This document shows, piece after piece, positions 1-8,332 of a stretch of 64,000 nt of DNA (its first letter is position 1; every line of letters begins with the position of its first letter). The translations under genes and the position numbers were made by a program. The notes beneath the pieces are model-generated. The model ran no database searches and was not told the origin of the DNA. It saw only the letters and a list, made by a program, of their open reading frames with translations. Source of the DNA: Raineyella sp034933565. GTDB lineage: Bacteria > Actinomycetota > Actinomycetes > Propionibacteriales > Propionibacteriaceae. The stretch is taken from contig NZ_JAYFNG010000008.1 of the NCBI RefSeq assembly GCF_034933565.1, positions 35,030 through 99,029 on the forward strand, written 5' to 3'.

Positions 1-2
1 TC

Positions 3-242
3 GTGTCGACCACTGCCGTCGACGGCTGGTCCTGTGACGTCGACGGGACGCCGGCCCGGATCGTGCCCCGCGAGGGTCTGCTGAGCCTGCCGGTCCGGGG
101 CGCCACCCGGGTCTCCTGCCGCTACTCCACCCCGATGCTCGTCCCGGCGACCGGTGCGGCGATCGTGTCCCTGGTGCTCGTCGTGGCCCTCGGTGTCGTC
201 CGGCACCGTACGGTCAGATCGAGCTGCCGCCGTCGACGGTGA
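3..242 (+). CDS. C-terminal fragment of a membrane protein (YfhO-like)
   Basis: The frame is open to the window edge, so this is only the last 79 codons of a longer gene. The visible part has a short beta-rich stretch ending in VSCRYSTP, then a hydrophobic segment of about 20 residues, then a basic tail. This resembles the C-terminus of YfhO-type multi-pass membrane proteins, which modify surface polymers with sugars; that assignment is an inference from very little sequence. Its stop lies 29 nt inside the 3' end of the convergent SDR gene. A position beside a glycan island fits a surface-polymer role. Confidence 0.5.
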   Translation: MSTTAVDGWSCDVDGTPARIVPREGLLSLPVRGATRVSCRYSTPMLVPATGAAIVSLVLVVALGVVRHRTVRSSCRRRR

Positions 243-972
243 TCACCTGACCGTTGAGGTTGGTGTCCTCGAAGAGCAGCATTCGGGCGATCGGCACGAT
301 GTTCTCCGGCTCGACCAGCCGACCGGACGGCGTCCGCCGGGTGATGGCGTCCAGCTGGTCGGAGCCGAGCACCGAGCTCATCTCGGAGGCGAAGAAGCCG
401 GGGGCGATCGAGTTCACCAGCACCCGGCCGTGCATCTCCCGGGCCAGGGTGCGCATCGCCGCGTCGAGGCCGCCCTTCGTCGCCGCGTACGTGGTGAGCC
501 CGGCGTAGCCGCGCTGGGCGCCGACCGAGGTGATCATGATGATCCGGCCCCGGCCGTTGCGTCGGATCATCGTCCGCAGGACGGCGCGGGTGAGCACCAG
601 CGGGGCAGTCAGGTTGGTCTCGACGATCCGGGCGATGTCGGCCGGGGACGTCTGCATGTGCATCGAGTCCTGGCCGACCGCCGCGTTGTTGATCATGCCG
701 TCGATCCGGCCGAGCTTCGCGGTCGCGTCCTTGACGAAGGCGCTCACCGCCTCGGTGTCGGTGATGTCGAGTGGGACGACATGGGTGCGGTCGGGGAACT
801 CGTCGGCGAGGGCCTGCAGCTCCGGGGTGATCGTCCGGGCGAAGGTGGCGACCTTCGCACCGGCGTCGAGGACCATCCGGACCAGGGCCAGGCCCAGGCC
901 GCGGGACCCGCCGGAGACCAGCACGACCTCGGCGGGCGGGACGGTGCCGGCGGCGTCGGAAGCATCAGACAT
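214..972 (-). CDS. short-chain dehydrogenase/reductase, 3-oxoacyl-ACP reductase type
   Basis: A 252-residue classical SDR. It shows a cofactor motif GGSRGLG near residue 21, the NNAA motif near residue 94, and a Ser/Tyr-x-x-x-Lys catalytic set (S in ITSVGAQRG, then YAATK). The closest functional type is FabG, which reduces 3-oxoacyl-ACP to 3-hydroxyacyl-ACP with NADPH, but many SDRs share these motifs. The start ATG overlaps the end of the AMP-ligase gene by 8 nt, so the two are probably translated together. With the upstream carrier protein and ligase it makes a compact carrier-protein, activation and reduction set, suggesting a 3-hydroxyacyl product (inference). Confidence 0.85.
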   Translation of the reverse strand: MSDASDAAGTVPPAEVVLVSGGSRGLGLALVRMVLDAGAKVATFARTITPELQALADEFPDRTHVVPLDITDTEAVSAFVKDATAKLGRIDGMINNAAVGQDSMHMQTSPADIARIVETNLTAPLVLTRAVLRTMIRRNGRGRIIMITSVGAQRGYAGLTTYAATKGGLDAAMRTLAREMHGRVLVNSIAPGFFASEMSSVLGSDQLDAITRRTPSGRLVEPENIVPIARMLLFEDTNLNGQVITVDGGSSI

Positions 973-2356
973 CGGACTTCAGGCTCTCCTTGATCGGGAT
1001 CTCGGGCAGGATCTTCAGCCGGCGCGGGACGGCGTACTCGGGCAGCCGGGCCGCGCACCAGGCGGCGAGCTCCTCGGTCGTGGTGACCGCCCCGGGGGAC
1101 AGCACCACCTCGGCGGTGACCATCTGGCCGACGATCGGGGCCCGGCGGCCCCTCACCGCGGCCCAGGCGACCGCGGGGTGCTCGAGCAGGACCGTACGCA
1201 CCGCGGACACCGAGGCCTTGGCGCCGCCGACGTTGATCTCGTCGGTGGCCAGCCGGCCGACGATCAGCACCCGGCCGGCACGGATCTCGACCCGGTCACC
1301 GGTGTGCAGGTCGGGGTCCATGCCCGCGGCGCGGAAGGGGGAGGCGATCACCAGTTCGTCGTCGACGACGCTCAGCGCGGGCCGGCCGTCGGTGTGGCGG
1401 TCCAGCCACTCGACCGGGAACCCGGCCCGGCCGTCGTGCACGGCGATCGAGGCGCCGGCCTCGGATGAGGCGTAGATCCAGGAGATCCGGGCGGCCGGGT
1501 AGACGGCGCGCAGCCGGTCGAGGACCGCCTGGTCGACGGGCTCACCGCCGAGGGTGATCTGCTCCAGCGCGAGCCGGGCCATCGTGTCGCCGGAGCGGAC
1601 GAGCGCCCGGCGCCAGAAGGTGGGGGTGCCGGAGGCGGCGGTGACGCCGTGCGCCAGCGCGAACTGCGGCCACTCATCGAGCTGGTCCGGCTCGAGGAAG
1701 ACGAGATGGGTGCCCGGATGCGCCAGGGACAGCGTCACCAGCTGCCACCAGGCGTACGCGCCGGGGGTGTAGGGGCACAGCCAGGTCCGGGCCGGCTGCT
1801 CGCCCGTGACGGTGGTGAGCGAGTCGAGGGTGTGGGCGACCCGCTTGGGCCGGCCGGTGGAACCGGAGGTGAGCAGCCAGAGTCGGCCCGGCTCGGCCGG
1901 ACGACCGGGGCCCGGGTGGGGGTCAGCGCCCGAGTGGTGGTCCGCGCCTGGGATGCGGTCGGCCGCCGGGACGTGGCCGGGAGTTGGGGCGCCGGGAGCC
2001 TCGGCGGCGTCGGTGTCAGCCGTGGCGGTCTCCAGCTCGACCCGCTCCCCGGCGGTCCGGGCGATGGCCAGGCCCGAGTCCCGCAGATCGGCGAGCAGGC
2101 CCTCCTCGGCGCGGGTCACCGACGCGACGAGGGTCTCCCGCGCCGTCGTCGCATGGGTCCAGACCGTACGGGCCGCCTCGGCGTGGTCATGGACGAACAC
2201 CGCGGCCGCCGGCGGCAGGTCGTACGTGCCCAGCTCGGCCCAGCTGCCGGTGAAGCCGCGGGCGACGATCCGGTTGTCCGCCCCGGCAGGGATCGTGCCG
2301 ACCGGGCCGGTGGGACCCGGGTCCGTGGCGCCGGAACCGGCCGTACCGGTGGCCAT
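965..2356 (-). CDS. acyl-activating AMP-binding enzyme (ANL superfamily)
   Basis: A 463-residue adenylate-forming enzyme that should activate a carboxylic acid as acyl-AMP and load it on a thiol. Visible motifs are the P-loop LTSGSTGRPK, the A5-like YASSEAG, the HTGD motif and a C-terminal IPIKESLKSDV holding the likely catalytic lysine. It is shorter than most acyl-CoA synthetases (about 500 or more), with a reduced N-terminal subdomain and a Pro/Gly/His-rich linker just before the P-loop. Its ATG overlaps the stop of the acyl carrier protein gene as TGATG, so the carrier protein is the likely acceptor (inference). The acid substrate cannot be read from the sequence. Confidence 0.85.
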   Translation of the reverse strand: MATGTAGSGATDPGPTGPVGTIPAGADNRIVARGFTGSWAELGTYDLPPAAAVFVHDHAEAARTVWTHATTARETLVASVTRAEEGLLADLRDSGLAIARTAGERVELETATADTDAAEAPGAPTPGHVPAADRIPGADHHSGADPHPGPGRPAEPGRLWLLTSGSTGRPKRVAHTLDSLTTVTGEQPARTWLCPYTPGAYAWWQLVTLSLAHPGTHLVFLEPDQLDEWPQFALAHGVTAASGTPTFWRRALVRSGDTMARLALEQITLGGEPVDQAVLDRLRAVYPAARISWIYASSEAGASIAVHDGRAGFPVEWLDRHTDGRPALSVVDDELVIASPFRAAGMDPDLHTGDRVEIRAGRVLIVGRLATDEINVGGAKASVSAVRTVLLEHPAVAWAAVRGRRAPIVGQMVTAEVVLSPGAVTTTEELAAWCAARLPEYAVPRRLKILPEIPIKESLKSDV

Positions 2357-2607
2357 CAGGCGCTCTGCAGCTGCTCGATGAAGTCCAGGACGTCGGAGAC
2401 CGTGGTGATCGAGCGCAGGCCGGGGGCATCGAAGTTCAGCTCGGTGCCCAGCTCGTCCTCGACCGACAGGGCCAGTTCGGAGAAGTCCAGGGACCGGAAT
2501 CCGATCGCGTCCAGGCCGGTGCTGTCGTCGGCCGGCAGCTCCTTGCTCTGGTTGGCCAGCACCTCGGCCATCATGGTGCGGATCTGATCGCGGCTGAGTC
2601 GGCTCAT
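2356..2607 (-). CDS. acyl carrier protein
   Basis: An 83-residue acidic helical protein with the acyl-carrier fold pattern. The phosphopantetheine serine is in GFRSLDFSEL, where the usual Asp before Ser is replaced by Arg. I chose the ATG that gives MSRLSRDQI; another ATG 13 codons upstream is in frame but gives an extension not expected for the family. The gene ends in a TGATG junction with the AMP ligase. This is not the fatty-acid-synthesis ACP, because no fab genes surround it; it looks like a dedicated carrier for the adjacent ligase and SDR. Confidence 0.85.
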   Translation of the reverse strand: MSRLSRDQIRTMMAEVLANQSKELPADDSTGLDAIGFRSLDFSELALSVEDELGTELNFDAPGLRSITTVSDVLDFIEQLQSA

Positions 2608-2688
2608 GCTCTCGGCTTCCTGGGGACGTACGGCTGACAGGCCCACTCTACCGAGCCCGGCGGAGCGAGGGGGCGCATCGCCCTGCGG

Positions 2689-4638
2689 TCACTCCGCGCT
2701 GCGGTGTCGGGTCAGGCTGCGGGCCCCCCGCGCCGCCTCCCGCCCGAGCCTGCGGACGATGCGCCCGGCGAGGTCCTCGGCGCGGTACGTCAGGTAGGCC
2801 CGCTCGTCCCAGTGGAACCGGGACCAGGCCCCCCGCAGCTGCTCGCGCTGGCGGGCGATCACCGCCCTCATCTCCTGGCCCGTCATCGGCTCCTCGCCCG
2901 CACCGGCCACCGGGCCGGGCCAGTAGCGGTCGACGTCGTCGGGAGCCGGGATCCCCGCCATGCTCGCCAACGCGCGGAACACCGTGTGGGGGTGCATCGA
3001 GCTGGGCCACGGCGTACGGATGCCGGCCCTCCGCCAGGTGGCGAGCAGGTCGGCCAGCGCCAGCCAGCGGGCCTCGGCCAGGTCGGTGCCCGCCGGCCCG
3101 GGCTCGAGCGGCACCGGGGCGGTGCTGGCCTCGCAGCCGTTGCCGAGGTCGTCGTTGTCGCGCTCGTCGGAGGCATCGGTGCCGGCCAGCAGGTTGCCGA
3201 ACCGGGCGTCGGCGTACGCCGCGGGCAGTCGCCCGTCGGGGTCGGTACGGGCGTCGAGGGCGTCGCGCCAGGCGCCCAGCACCCGTCGCAGTCGTGGCGT
3301 GTCGGACGCGGTCGCCGCCTCCACCAGGTCGAGGAGCAGGGTCCGGCCGAGCGGCGGCACGACCACCGGAACAAGGGCGGGATCCACGCCGGTCGGGGCG
3401 GTGCGGTCGGGACCGTTCGGGGCGGGATCGAGCGGATCAGCGGGGCCGGGATCGAGTGGATCGACCGGGACGTCGTCGACGGGGTCGGCATCGTGCGGGA
3501 CGGGACCGGCCGGGTCGGTCCGCGCGAGCGTCCGGTGCACCCGGCCGTCCGGGCCGGCGACCCAGCGGATCGTCCGGCCGTCGCCGCGTGCCTGGAGCAG
3601 CGCCGGTCCGTCCTCGACCGGGGTGGCCGGGCCCCAGAGCAGCACCCAGCCGGCACAGACCTCCGGCCAGCGGTCGGCCATCGCGACGGCGCGCCGCTGC
3701 ACCAGGCCGGGCGCCGCGGGGCGGTCGCCGACCGGACGTCCGGCGAGGGCGGCCAGTAGATCGCGCAGTGGCCGATCGGCCCGGTCGAGCTGGCTGCCCG
3801 CGGTGTGCGGGGCGCGCCAGTCGGGGAACAACTGCCGGACCGTCGCCGGGCCGGTCAGGGTGGCAGCGACCGCCTCGGCGTACTCGGCCACCTGTCGCGG
3901 GGTCCGCGGACGGCTCGCGTCCCAGGTCATCAGCGGCGACCAGTTGGCGTCCAGGTCGCGTGCCTCCTCCGACCGGGCGGCCAGCAGCCGATGCAGGCCC
4001 AGGTCGTTCTCCACGCCGAGCGCCAGACTGCCCCCCTCGGCCACGCACGCCACGACCTCGTCGGCGAGCTCCCGCCAGGCCCGCGGCGCGTCCTCCAACG
4101 AGTGCACCCGGGTGACGTCGTCGAGGGCCACCACCAGGTCGTACGTGCCGGCGTGCCGGCGGGCATCGGCGAGATTGCCGCACAGCACGGTCGCCCCGGG
4201 CAGTGCGGCGCCGATCGCGGCGGCGTCCGGGATCGCCCGCACCACGACGGTGAGCTCGGCCTGCGCGGCGATCCGGGCCAGCAACCGCGGGTCGTGCGGC
4301 CCGACCACCAGCACCCGCCGCCGGTCCGTCGGCAGGCCGGCGAGCAACCGGTCGACCAGGCCGTGCAGCAGCGGGGCGGTCGCCCCCGGGCCCGGTATGT
4401 CGCCGGTGCTCGGGTCGACCCAGCGCTCCGGGTCGTCGGCCGGAAGGTCGAGGCGGGCGGTCGCAGTGCCGGGGTGATCGGGGCCGCCGGGAGCATCGGC
4501 GCCGCTCGGGGCGTTGGTACCACCGATGCCGGCTGGACCAGCAGGGCCGTCGGGCTCCGGCAGATCACGCCAGTTCTGCGTCGCGCCGGGCAGCAGGATG
4601 ACGTTGCCCGGATAGGTCAGTTCGACGATGCGAGCCAT
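2689..4638 (-). CDS. large protein with class I methyltransferase-like domain
   Basis: A 649-residue protein I do not recognise as a named family. Residues about 95-270 look like a Rossmann class I SAM-dependent methyltransferase, with strand-turn patterns such as RRVLVVGPHD, VLCGN and YDLVVALD, and EGGSLALGVEN further on. A glycine-rich GxGxG loop is not conserved (VVGPHDP), so activity is uncertain. Long Pro/Asp/Gly-rich stretches sit near residues 30-60 and 370-405, and the C-terminal part (about 410-649) is unassigned. The start at 4638 is preferred because AGGA lies just upstream; an ATG at 4650 is possible. It overlaps the upstream gene by 22 nt and belongs to the same operon as the ACP. 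Confidence 0.55.
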   Translation of the reverse strand: MARIVELTYPGNVILLPGATQNWRDLPEPDGPAGPAGIGGTNAPSGADAPGGPDHPGTATARLDLPADDPERWVDPSTGDIPGPGATAPLLHGLVDRLLAGLPTDRRRVLVVGPHDPRLLARIAAQAELTVVVRAIPDAAAIGAALPGATVLCGNLADARRHAGTYDLVVALDDVTRVHSLEDAPRAWRELADEVVACVAEGGSLALGVENDLGLHRLLAARSEEARDLDANWSPLMTWDASRPRTPRQVAEYAEAVAATLTGPATVRQLFPDWRAPHTAGSQLDRADRPLRDLLAALAGRPVGDRPAAPGLVQRRAVAMADRWPEVCAGWVLLWGPATPVEDGPALLQARGDGRTIRWVAGPDGRVHRTLARTDPAGPVPHDADPVDDVPVDPLDPGPADPLDPAPNGPDRTAPTGVDPALVPVVVPPLGRTLLLDLVEAATASDTPRLRRVLGAWRDALDARTDPDGRLPAAYADARFGNLLAGTDASDERDNDDLGNGCEASTAPVPLEPGPAGTDLAEARWLALADLLATWRRAGIRTPWPSSMHPHTVFRALASMAGIPAPDDVDRYWPGPVAGAGEEPMTGQEMRAVIARQREQLRGAWSRFHWDERAYLTYRAEDLAGRIVRRLGREAARGARSLTRHRSAE

Positions 4639-5450
4639 GGTTCCTGCCATCCCAACACGTAGCGGAGTTCCTCCGGGGACATCACGAAGTCGGCGCCCAG
4701 CTCCGTACGGGTCCAGGCGCGAGCGAGGTCGAGGTCGATCTGCTTGCCGAACAGGGCGGGCCGGGTCGCCTCCAGCAGGCCGGTGCCGTCGAACCCGGCC
4801 CGGGCGCCGACGAACTCCATCGGGTCGCCGTACACGGCCGGTTCACAGCCGGCGGCCACCCCGTACAGCACCGCGGTGGTCAGCCGGTTCGAGGCGACCC
4901 GGCGGTGCCGGCGCAGTTCGGCCAGCTGACGGAACAGGAAGAACCGGTCGGTGCCCTGCCACATCCGGCCCCGGTGCCCGTGGCAGATCACCCGGAAGCC
5001 GGCATCCTCGTACAGCCCGCGGATCTGCGGGTCCTCGTACTCGACGAAGTACAGGCACATCGTCACCGGGCCGTCCTCGGTGTCCCGGATCTCGTCGATC
5101 AGCGCCTGATGGCTGCCCTGCACCGACTCGTAGTCCCGGGTGCCGTGGAACGGGTACCAGATCGTCCCCTCGCGCTCCTCGTGCGGATCGGCGAGGACGT
5201 CCGTCAGGTACAGGTAGGGCGCCCCGATCACCAGGTAGTTGCGCCAGCCGATCGCCTCGCCGCGGCGGCGGGAGACGTCCGACCAGGCGAACTTGGCCAT
5301 GCTCCAGTCGGCACGGTGGTAGCCGAAGCCGTGGACGAAGGTCCAGCCGTGCTGGACCAGGCCGCGGATCGGTGGCGGGCTCTCGGGATCGAGACCGGCG
5401 TACTCGGCGAGGATGTGCGCGTGACCGTACCAGTGGTTGGTTTGGTCCAC
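4617..5450 (-). CDS. unrecognised protein, possibly a GT-B-like glycosyltransferase
   Basis: A 277-residue soluble protein, first gene of the minus-strand operon. It starts with GTG after a CGGAGG ribosome site. Segments such as YLVIGAPYLYL near residue 73 and SNRLTTAVLYG followed by CEPAVYGDPM near residue 190 resemble the sugar-nucleotide-binding C-terminal half of GT-B enzymes found in nonulosonic-acid loci. That is a visual impression, not a family assignment. No signal peptide or membrane segment is seen. Its place in a glycan island supports a transfer role, but it could equally be a structural or modifying protein. Confidence 0.5.
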   Translation of the reverse strand: MDQTNHWYGHAHILAEYAGLDPESPPPIRGLVQHGWTFVHGFGYHRADWSMAKFAWSDVSRRRGEAIGWRNYLVIGAPYLYLTDVLADPHEEREGTIWYPFHGTRDYESVQGSHQALIDEIRDTEDGPVTMCLYFVEYEDPQIRGLYEDAGFRVICHGHRGRMWQGTDRFFLFRQLAELRRHRRVASNRLTTAVLYGVAAGCEPAVYGDPMEFVGARAGFDGTGLLEATRPALFGKQIDLDLARAWTRTELGADFVMSPEELRYVLGWQEPWLASSN

Positions 5451-5527
5451 GCTGCTGCGACCTCCGGGTGGTGACAGACTTCCGGGGCGACTCTACCAGC
5501 GCGGTCGCGACCCCGTCGTGGCCGAGG

Positions 5528-5602
5528 GACGTACGCCGCCACGGACCGGAGCGACGTACGCCGTCACGGGCCAGGGGGACGTACGCCGCCACGGCCGGGG
5601 GA
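5528..5602. repeat. three tandem 25-bp repeats in a divergent promoter region
   Basis: Three copies start at 5528, 5553 and 5578. Each begins with GACGTACGCC followed by G(C/T)CACGG. They lie in the 220-nt gap between the minus-strand operon and the plus-strand glycosyltransferase gene. The exact 25-bp spacing could present binding sites at a regular helical phase, or it may simply be repeat expansion. Confidence 0.85.
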
Positions 5603-5637
5603 TCGGACGACGTCACCTGGCCCGGGAACGTGCCCCG

Positions 5638-5643
5638 CTACGA
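5638..5643 (+). promoter_or_regulatory. candidate -10 box of the glycosyltransferase operon
   Basis: TACGAT lies 27 nt before the GTG start at 5671, upstream of the AGGAGG ribosome site at 5661-5666. It fits the TANNNT actinobacterial -10 pattern. No convincing -35 element is seen. Confidence 0.4.
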
Positions 5644-5670
5644 TGCAGGCATCCGCTGCGAGGAGGTCCC

Positions 5671-7596
5671 GTGAGCCCACTGGTGAGCGCCGTCGTGCCG
5701 TTCAACGGGGTCGAGGAGTACATCGGGCCGTGCCTGGACTCGATCCGTCGCCAGACCCTCACCGACTTCGAGGTGGTCCTGGTCGACGACGGCTCCACCG
5801 ATGCCTCGGCCACGATCGCCGCCGAGGTGTGTGCCGCCGACCCGCGGTTCCGGATGGTCCGCCAGGAGCGCACCGGCCCCGGCCCGGCCCGCAACCTGGG
5901 CATCCGCGGGACGGGCGGGCGCTATCTGATGTTCGTCGACAGCGACGACCTGCTCGCCCCGCGGGCCTTCGAGCAACTCGCCACCAGCCTGGAGGAGTCC
6001 GGCTCCGACCTGGCCGGCGGCCACGTCTGGCGGCTCAGCCTGCAGCGCGGCCTGGAGACCTCCTGGGCCCACCGCGAGCCGTTCGCCGAACGCCTGGTGC
6101 GGACCGGCATCCGCGAGGTGCCGCTGCTGATGCGCGACCGGATGGTGTGGAACAAGATGTGGCGACGCAGCTTCTGGGACGACCACGGCCTGGTGTTCCC
6201 GGCGATGCTGTTCGAGGACTACCCGGTCGCGCTGCGCTCCCACCTCGAGGCCCGCGCCGTCGATCTGCTGCCGGACCCGGTCTACGTCTGGCGGGAACGC
6301 CCGTCCGGCGACTCGATCTCCCAGCAGGGCGACCGGGTGCACAACGTCCACGACCGGGTGGCCGCCGCCGTGGCGGTGCTCGATCTGGTCGACGACCACG
6401 GTGACGACGAGCTGCGCGAACTGGTCCACAGCCACTTCGTCGACGTCGACGTCCGCGAGGTGCTGACCTCATGGCAGGCCGCCGCACCCGCCGACCGACC
6501 CGCCGTCCGCACCCTCGCCGGCGAACTCGTCCACCGGATCGACCCCGGGCTGGTCGCCCTCGCCGCCCCCGACCTCCGCGGTGCGTACGAGGCCCTGCGC
6601 GCCGGTGACGACGACCGGGCGCTGGCCATCGCCCGCTATCGCAGCGGCGACCGGACCCCGGCGACGGTGGCCGCCGCGGGCCGCACCCCCCGGCCGCTGC
6701 CCGCCCGCGCGGTCCGCCGAGGCCTCACCGTCGCCCGCCGCGCCGTCCCGTCCCGGCCGCTGCCGGCCCGGCTCGCCGACCTCACCGTGCTGCCGCACGC
6801 CTTCCACTACCGGCTCACCGTGGCGCTGCCGAAGCCGGCGGCACTGGTCGCCACCGCCCGGGTGAGCATCGGCACCGTACGTCCCCACGTCCGGGTCTCG
6901 CAGCTGCCGGGCGGGGTCCAGCTCGACGTCACCGTCGACACCGCCGAGCTGGCCCGGCTCACCGACACCACGCCGCTGTGGGTCGCCGTGCAGGCCGGCC
7001 CGCTGACCTGGCAGGGCGGCGTCCCGGTCACGGCGGAGCACCTGCACGGCGTACGCCGCGCCGGCTACTGGCTGCAGGCCGTCGCCCGGGACGGGCGGCT
7101 GGCGTTCACCCGGCGGCGCCGGGTGCCGGTGATCGACCGGCTCGACCTCAGCGACGGCGTGGTCCGGGCGCACACCGACCTGGCCACCGGGACGGTCATC
7201 GTCGAACGTCCCTGGCCGACCCCGCCGCTCGAGGCCCCGATCGACGACCACGTCGCCCTGCTCCCGGTGCCGGCCGTGCTCGCCGACGACCCGGCCGACG
7301 ACCCGGTCGGGCGGACCGCCACCCGGCGGGTGCTGGTCCGCCGCGAGGGGGCGGAGGCGGCCGAACCGGTGGTGCTGTCCGGCCCCGGGATCGCCACGGT
7401 GCTCGGTGACCGGCGGCTGCGGTGGCAGCGCGACGCCGACGGCCTCACCGTGCTCACCCATGGCCCGGCGCTCACCCAAGGAGCGGCCACCGACGGCGTG
7501 CCCGGTCCCGGTTCCGGTCCGCTCGGCCCCGGCCCGGCGACCGACGGTGCGCCCGGCCCTGGCTCGCTCACCCAGGGGGCGCGGTCGGCGGGCTGA
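5671..7596 (+). CDS. family 2 glycosyltransferase with C-terminal extension
   Basis: A 641-residue protein. Residues 1-220 are a GT-A fold family 2 transferase: VSAVVPFNGVEEY at the N-terminus, VLVDDGSTD, and the metal-binding FVDSDDLL near residue 90. The acceptor side has RMVWNKMWRRSFWD, FEDYPV and SGDSISQQ, a pattern I associate with GT2 domains of teichoic-acid-type polymerases. The remainder is a beta-rich region of unknown role ending in a Gly/Pro-rich repeat tail. The GTG at 5671 is chosen because AGGAGG lies 4 nt upstream. It is paralogous to the gene at 9390 and probably transfers a sugar in the same glycan. Confidence 0.85.
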   Translation: MSPLVSAVVPFNGVEEYIGPCLDSIRRQTLTDFEVVLVDDGSTDASATIAAEVCAADPRFRMVRQERTGPGPARNLGIRGTGGRYLMFVDSDDLLAPRAFEQLATSLEESGSDLAGGHVWRLSLQRGLETSWAHREPFAERLVRTGIREVPLLMRDRMVWNKMWRRSFWDDHGLVFPAMLFEDYPVALRSHLEARAVDLLPDPVYVWRERPSGDSISQQGDRVHNVHDRVAAAVAVLDLVDDHGDDELRELVHSHFVDVDVREVLTSWQAAAPADRPAVRTLAGELVHRIDPGLVALAAPDLRGAYEALRAGDDDRALAIARYRSGDRTPATVAAAGRTPRPLPARAVRRGLTVARRAVPSRPLPARLADLTVLPHAFHYRLTVALPKPAALVATARVSIGTVRPHVRVSQLPGGVQLDVTVDTAELARLTDTTPLWVAVQAGPLTWQGGVPVTAEHLHGVRRAGYWLQAVARDGRLAFTRRRRVPVIDRLDLSDGVVRAHTDLATGTVIVERPWPTPPLEAPIDDHVALLPVPAVLADDPADDPVGRTATRRVLVRREGAEAAEPVVLSGPGIATVLGDRRLRWQRDADGLTVLTHGPALTQGAATDGVPGPGSGPLGPGPATDGAPGPGSLTQGARSAG

Positions 7597-7679
7597 GCCG
7601 CCGTCACACCCGTACGTCACACCGCCGCGCTACGGTAGGGCGGCGAGCCCGACGGGCCCGCGCACGCCAGGAGGTCAAC

Positions 7680-8330
7680 ATGCTGCGTCCCGCCACCGAT
7701 GAGGACCGGGAACGTGTCCGGGTCTGGCGCAACCATCCCGACGTCCGCGCCGTCTCGCTGACCCAGCACGAGATCGGCCCCGCCGAGCACGCCGCCTGGT
7801 GGACGCGGGTGCAGGCCGACCCGACCCGCGCGGTGCTGATCTACGAGCGCGGCGGGATCCCCGCCGGGGTGGTGTCGCTGTGGGACCTCGACTGGGCCGC
7901 CGGCTCGGTCTGGTGGGGCTACTACCTCGACAACGCCGGCCTCACCGCCCGCGGCGAACTGCTGCCGGCCTGGATCCAGATCCAGCGCGACGCGGTGAAG
8001 TACATCGACGCGCTCCGCGACCAGGGGCGGGCGATCACCGTGATGGAGGCCGAGGTGCTCGACGCCAACGAGGGCGTGCGGTCGTTCAACCGACGCCAGG
8101 GCTTCCTCGACGTGGAGACGTACGAACGCGACATCGACGGCACCCCCACCCTGGTCCACCACGTCCGCCGGACCCGCCCAGTGACAACGCCGGCCCCGAC
8201 CACGCCCGGACCGACGGCACCCGACCCGACCACACCCCGATCGACCGCACCCGGCCTGACCGGACAGCCGGGGCCGGGCCCTGCGCCGGCCGCCCGGACC
8301 GCACCGACAGCACCCTGCCAGGAGAAGTGA
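7680..8330 (+). CDS. pseH: PseH-like N-acetyltransferase (GNAT)
   Basis: A 216-residue GNAT protein starting at an ATG after AGGAGG. The N-terminal pattern LRPATDEDRERVRVWRN, the H..W pair near residues 40-43 and the C-terminal NEGVRSFNRRQGF match PseH, which acetylates the 4-amino group of UDP-4-amino-4,6-dideoxy-N-acetyl-beta-L-altrosamine. Residues after about 165 are a Thr/Pro/Ala repeat tail not needed for the fold. The gene is 2 nt from pseI, so they are co-translated. The acyl donor might differ from acetyl-CoA, given the nearby ACP and ligase genes (inference). TACGGT at 7630 could be its own -10 box. Confidence 0.82.
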   Translation: MLRPATDEDRERVRVWRNHPDVRAVSLTQHEIGPAEHAAWWTRVQADPTRAVLIYERGGIPAGVVSLWDLDWAAGSVWWGYYLDNAGLTARGELLPAWIQIQRDAVKYIDALRDQGRAITVMEAEVLDANEGVRSFNRRQGFLDVETYERDIDGTPTLVHHVRRTRPVTTPAPTTPGPTAPDPTTPRSTAPGLTGQPGPGPAPAARTAPTAPCQEK

Positions 8331-8332
8331 CC

